Positions 3,173 through 5,697 of a stretch of DNA of 5,697 nt are shown piece after piece. The translations under genes were made by a program, and so were the position numbers. Position 1 is the first letter of the stretch; each line of letters starts with the position of its first letter. The notes beneath the pieces are model-generated. The model saw only the letters and a program-made list of their open reading frames with translations. It was not told the origin of the DNA and did no database searches. The stretch is from Ruminococcaceae bacterium UBA1244 (lineage in GTDB: Bacteria; Bacillota; Clostridia; Oscillospirales; Acutalibacteraceae). The stretch is taken from contig DBWG01000088.1 of assembly GCA_002308635.1 (NCBI GenBank), positions 1-5,697 of the forward strand, read 5' to 3'.

Positions 3173-4884
3173 AGATAAAAAAGACATTCATTTCATCGAA
3201 ATACATGTCCATGCTCTGCAGCGGTACATTGCTTATGGTGCTGACCGCAATAATGAGCATGGTAGACACCCTGATCGCCGGAATCACTCTCGGAGAAGAT
3301 GCGGTAGCCGGAATATGCCTTGTGTTGCCGGTATATTCACTTGCCAGTTTCTTTGCCGTCTGCTTCTCATACGGAGTTCCGATCCTGTATGCCGGAAAGA
3401 TAGGAAGTTTCCGTAAAAAAGAAGCAGACAAGTGTTTTGGTGTGGGTCTGACCGTGGTTTCCGTGATCGGTATCCTGATGTTTTTCCTGATTCTATTATG
3501 CGGAGATGCTTTCTTAAGATCTTATAATCCTGAACCTCAGGTCTATGAAAGCGCTTCGGAATACCTTTCCTGGATGAAGTTTGTGGTGCTGTTGCTGCCG
3601 CTTAATGAACTTTTGGACGGTATGCTCTTTGCAGACGGAGATGAAAAGATCAGTCTGACTGCCAATATTTCTCAGGGCGTGCTGAAGGTGATCCTGTCCG
3701 TTGTCCTTTGCAGGATAATGGGTGTGAGCGGATTGGCGGTTGCATCGCTGATAAGCTTTGCGGTTTCCATACTAATTTCATTCATTCACTTCTTCCGACC
3801 AGGAAATACGCTGAAACTGAATCTTGCTTTTTCGCCGGCGGTCTTCCGCGACATAATAAGATTCGGTCTTGTTGATGCCAGTACACACCTTTTTATCTCT
3901 CTGTTTACCGTTGTCATAAATTTCTTTGTGATAACGGTATTCGGTCCGGAAATGCTGATAATCGTATCCGTGATCACGCTTCTCAAGGAAGGTCAGATCC
4001 TGTTTGAGGGGATCGGCGAAGCGATCACGCCGCTTATCAGCACATATCTCGGAGAGGGCAATTATCCCGGGATACGGAAAATATGGATGTTTGCACAGTG
4101 GAGTCTCTGGGCGGAAAGCTTTCTTTCCACAGTATTTATTTTAGTGTTTGCACCGTCTATCGTCGGTCTTCTCGGTATCAGTGATCCTTCTGTGGCCGGA
4201 TATGCCGTATTCGGACTGAGAATAATGTCGCTGACTCTGCTGTTTACCTGCAGGTTATTTCTCGATTCGTCTTACTTTATCCTTGTGGAAAGAGTATCTC
4301 TCGGCGTTTTGGATTCGTTGCTTCGCGATCTTGTTCCCGCACTCCCGCTGGCTGTTCTGGGCGGCCTGACCGGCGGCATCTACGGTATGTTCATCGGATT
4401 GGCAGTCGCTCCCCCGATAGGTTTTTTCCTGTCGGTCCTGTACATAAAGAAGAAATATGGCAAAGAAAACTACGCACTATTCCTTGCTGATATGGAAAAA
4501 CAAAAAAGAGTGAAATTGTATGAATTCAAGGTCTCACCTGATGCAATCATAAAAGCAAGGGATGATATAGGGGCTCTGCTGAAGGACAGTTCCTACAGTG
4601 ACAAGCAGATCAACAGAACAATGCTGATCTTTGAAGAGTTGTTCATGCTGATCCATGACTGCAATCCCGGGAAAACCATCCTCGCAGAATGTCTGGTCGA
4701 GATCGGTGACACGATCCGTCTGACCACAAAGGACAACGGCCGTATCATCGATCTGACAGATACTGACCGTGATGTGAGCTCCCTTCGTTCGTATGTTTTT
4801 TCAAGTCTTCTGGAGACGCACACCACCCGCCGCATCCATTTTTTGGCACTGAGCTATAATCATACAGTTTTAGAGATAAACTGA
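3169..4884 (+). CDS. MATE-family transporter fused to a degenerate RsbW-like ATPase domain
   Basis: From ATG 3169 the protein has 571 residues. An upstream in-frame ATG at 3151 gives 577 (numbering used here) but lacks a ribosome binding site, whereas 3169 overlaps the leader stop as ATGA. Residues 12-435 form about 12 membrane helices in two halves, with MATE features such as SMVDTLIAG (36-44), RFGLVDASTH in the second half and a long central loop. MATE proteins exchange Na+ or H+ for drugs or metabolites. Typical members have about 450 residues. The extra residues 450-577 look like an anti-sigma or GHKL ATPase fold: IFEELFMLIHD (493-503) resembles the N box but with Leu for the Asn, and KDNGRIIDL (527-535) resembles the G1 box. 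The glycine-rich lid is missing. It is probably a cytoplasmic sensing or partner-binding domain. No terminator is obvious. Confidence 0.88.
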   Translation: MKIKKTFISSKYMSMLCSGTLLMVLTAIMSMVDTLIAGITLGEDAVAGICLVLPVYSLASFFAVCFSYGVPILYAGKIGSFRKKEADKCFGVGLTVVSVIGILMFFLILLCGDAFLRSYNPEPQVYESASEYLSWMKFVVLLLPLNELLDGMLFADGDEKISLTANISQGVLKVILSVVLCRIMGVSGLAVASLISFAVSILISFIHFFRPGNTLKLNLAFSPAVFRDIIRFGLVDASTHLFISLFTVVINFFVITVFGPEMLIIVSVITLLKEGQILFEGIGEAITPLISTYLGEGNYPGIRKIWMFAQWSLWAESFLSTVFILVFAPSIVGLLGISDPSVAGYAVFGLRIMSLTLLFTCRLFLDSSYFILVERVSLGVLDSLLRDLVPALPLAVLGGLTGGIYGMFIGLAVAPPIGFFLSVLYIKKKYGKENYALFLADMEKQKRVKLYEFKVSPDAIIKARDDIGALLKDSSYSDKQINRTMLIFEELFMLIHDCNPGKTILAECLVEIGDTIRLTTKDNGRIIDLTDTDRDVSSLRSYVFSSLLETHTTRRIHFLALSYNHTVLEIN

Positions 4885-4936
4885 TCAGACGGGAGTGTCG
4901 GATGACGGGCAGAATTATAATGCACGGCGGTTGTAA

Positions 4937-4945
4937 TGCTATAAT
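4937..4945 (+). promoter_or_regulatory. Extended -10 promoter of the short lysine-rich ORF
   Basis: TGC followed by a perfect TATAAT (4940-4945). The distance to the next ATG (49 nt) almost equals that of the MATE leader (48 nt). A second TATAAT at 4916-4921 lies just upstream and could be an alternative -10. Confidence 0.55.
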
Positions 4946-4994
4946 ATCCGCTGTGTATTTTTATTACTCTTAAGAACTTAAAGAGGTTACCGTC

Positions 4995-5085
4995 ATGGCT
5001 AAGAAAGAGAAGAAAAAGATGTCCAAAAAAGCAAAGATCATACCTGACACTGAATAAAGCTATCGAGATGGCTGAAGAAGATTAA
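4995..5085 (+). pseudogene. Short lysine-rich ORF, probably frameshifted
   Basis: ATG 4995 follows AAGAGG (4981-4986) at eight bases and is downstream of a good promoter. The direct frame gives 20 residues, starting MAKKEKKKMSKK and ending at TAA 5055-5057. Removing one A from the A6 run at 5025-5030 would give instead a 29-residue peptide continuing QRSYLTLNKAIEMAEED and stopping at 5085; that frame reads like a natural amphipathic helix. A one-base indel, or slippage in the A run, is therefore plausible. The leader resembles that of the MATE unit, but the peptides share only a basic N-terminus. No family is recognised. No gene follows on this strand before the convergent lipoprotein gene. 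Confidence 0.4.
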
Positions 5086-5146
5086 TAACTCTTGCGTGGT
5101 TTATATGATCTTGCACCCTCAGATGTGCCTCGGAAAACATGAGTGT

Positions 5147-5650
5147 TCAGGCGTAGTCCCTGTAACTTGAGAGACTGAATGTCGAGTCGACCGGAGCTGA
5201 TGCAGTCTCTTTATTTATGTTGCAAATGACAATTATCCACTGCCCCTCCGCCACTTCATCCGAGCCTTCATTGACCCCAAGAGATTCTGTTTTGGATAAT
5301 TCTTTGATCTCATCTTCCGAGAGTTCCTTGTCGGAAACATATACGCTCCACTCTATGTCTGAATCGGAATTATTTTTCATTGACCAGAAGAAGTATGCGC
5401 CTGAGAAAGTATCGTATTGAACTGCGTAATAACCCTTCTCGAAGATATCCTCATTTGAAATGTCGAATCCCATTCCCGACGGAGGTTCGTCATATATATC
5501 ATCAGGCATGTCAGGTGCCTTATAATTCGACGTTTTTGCCGAAGTTACAGACGCAGAAGATTTGGTGTCAGTTCCTTTCGAGCAGGCAGACAAGGAAAAA
5601 ATAAAACCTGCGAGAAGGGTACATATCAAAATGTGTTTTTTGTTAAGCAT
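5147..5650 (-). CDS. Small lipoprotein of unknown function
   Basis: The product is a 167-residue protein. Residues 1-22 form a lipoprotein signal peptide (NKKH, a hydrophobic core, then LSAC) with lipidation expected at Cys23, so the mature protein sits on the outer face of the membrane. A Ser/Thr/Lys-rich linker (24-45) leads to an acidic domain of about 100 residues (65-165) with alternating strands: GYYAVQYDTFSGAYFFW, IEWSVYVSD, a charged helix at about 107-120, then EGQWIIVICNIN. It looks like a compact beta-rich extracellular domain; I cannot name the family. GGAGAG at 5657-5662, six bases before the ATG, supports the start. The gene converges on the short lysine-rich ORF. There is no clear terminator in 5086-5146. 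Confidence 0.85.
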   Translation of the reverse strand: MLNKKHILICTLLAGFIFSLSACSKGTDTKSSASVTSAKTSNYKAPDMPDDIYDEPPSGMGFDISNEDIFEKGYYAVQYDTFSGAYFFWSMKNNSDSDIEWSVYVSDKELSEDEIKELSKTESLGVNEGSDEVAEGQWIIVICNINKETASAPVDSTFSLSSYRDYA

Positions 5651-5676
5651 AAAAATCTCTCCAAAGATCAGTCAGT

Positions 5677-5685
5677 AACATAACA
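5677..5685 (-). promoter_or_regulatory. Weak extended -10 candidate for the lipoprotein gene
   Basis: TGT followed by TATGTT (four of six matches to TATAAT) on the minus strand, 26 bp before the ATG. A -35 would lie outside the window, so this rests on the extended -10 pattern seen at the other promoters. Confidence 0.28.
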
Positions 5686-5697
5686 CGCAAGTTCAAG

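Noticed and set aside
1..5697. CRISPR array, insertion sequence, integrase or attachment site
   Set aside because: No regularly spaced repeats, transposase or integrase genes, or terminal inverted repeats were seen. The only tandem repeat is coding (2768-2983).

Overview
The window looks like the chromosome, or an integrated element, of a low-to-moderate GC Bacillota species, most likely a gut or rumen clostridium (Ruminococcus- or Lachnospiraceae-like). The evidence is: strong purine-rich ribosome binding sites, extended -10 promoters of the form TGn-TATAAT, a C_GCAxxG_C_C-family protein, a Firmicutes-type lipoprotein, a cystatin-like exported protein and a MATE transporter. No plasmid, transposase or integrase gene is present. 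The assignment is an inference from gene types, not from a marker gene.

Layout. Positions 1-690 hold no convincing protein gene. They carry a minus-strand RNA transcription unit. A promoter (-10 at 656-661, -35 at 679-684) should start RNA near 649. The RNA begins with a hairpin, then runs through a terminator-like hairpin with seven U (579-641), a long-range stem (436-444/502-510), two mutually exclusive stems near 313-405, a tRNA-Asn (GUU, 199-272), two more hairpins (161-187 and 117-149) and a divergent tRNA-Phe (GAA, 34-109). The loop of the first hairpin and the loop of the hairpin after tRNA-Asn are complementary over at least 8 bases, a potential kissing interaction across about 460 nt. 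Several stems rely on G-U pairs that exist only on the minus strand. This is the most unusual part of the window and may be a large structured non-coding RNA associated with tRNAs, in the style of GOLLD or ROOL.

Positions 786-1742 hold a divergent pair. On the minus strand is a small membrane-anchored or secreted cystatin-like protein with a QVVAG loop. On the plus strand is a small four-cysteine protein of the C_GCAxxG_C_C type. They share an intergenic region with one promoter each and a 12-bp palindrome. Positions 1898-2986 encode a type II membrane protein with an extracytoplasmic transglutaminase-like domain and a tail of six exact 12-residue tyrosine/acidic repeats.

Positions 3023-4884 form a regulated unit: an extended -10 promoter, a 30-codon leader ORF containing a 22-bp palindrome, and, overlapping its stop codon by ATGA, a MATE-family transporter fused to a C-terminal domain resembling a degenerate RsbW-type ATPase. 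Positions 4937-5085 repeat the same promoter/leader layout in front of a very short, probably frameshifted ORF. Positions 5147-5650 on the minus strand encode a small lipoprotein of unknown function. Three proteins here act at the cell envelope (transglutaminase-like protein, MATE fusion, lipoprotein) and a fourth is exported, but nothing in the sequence proves that they work together.
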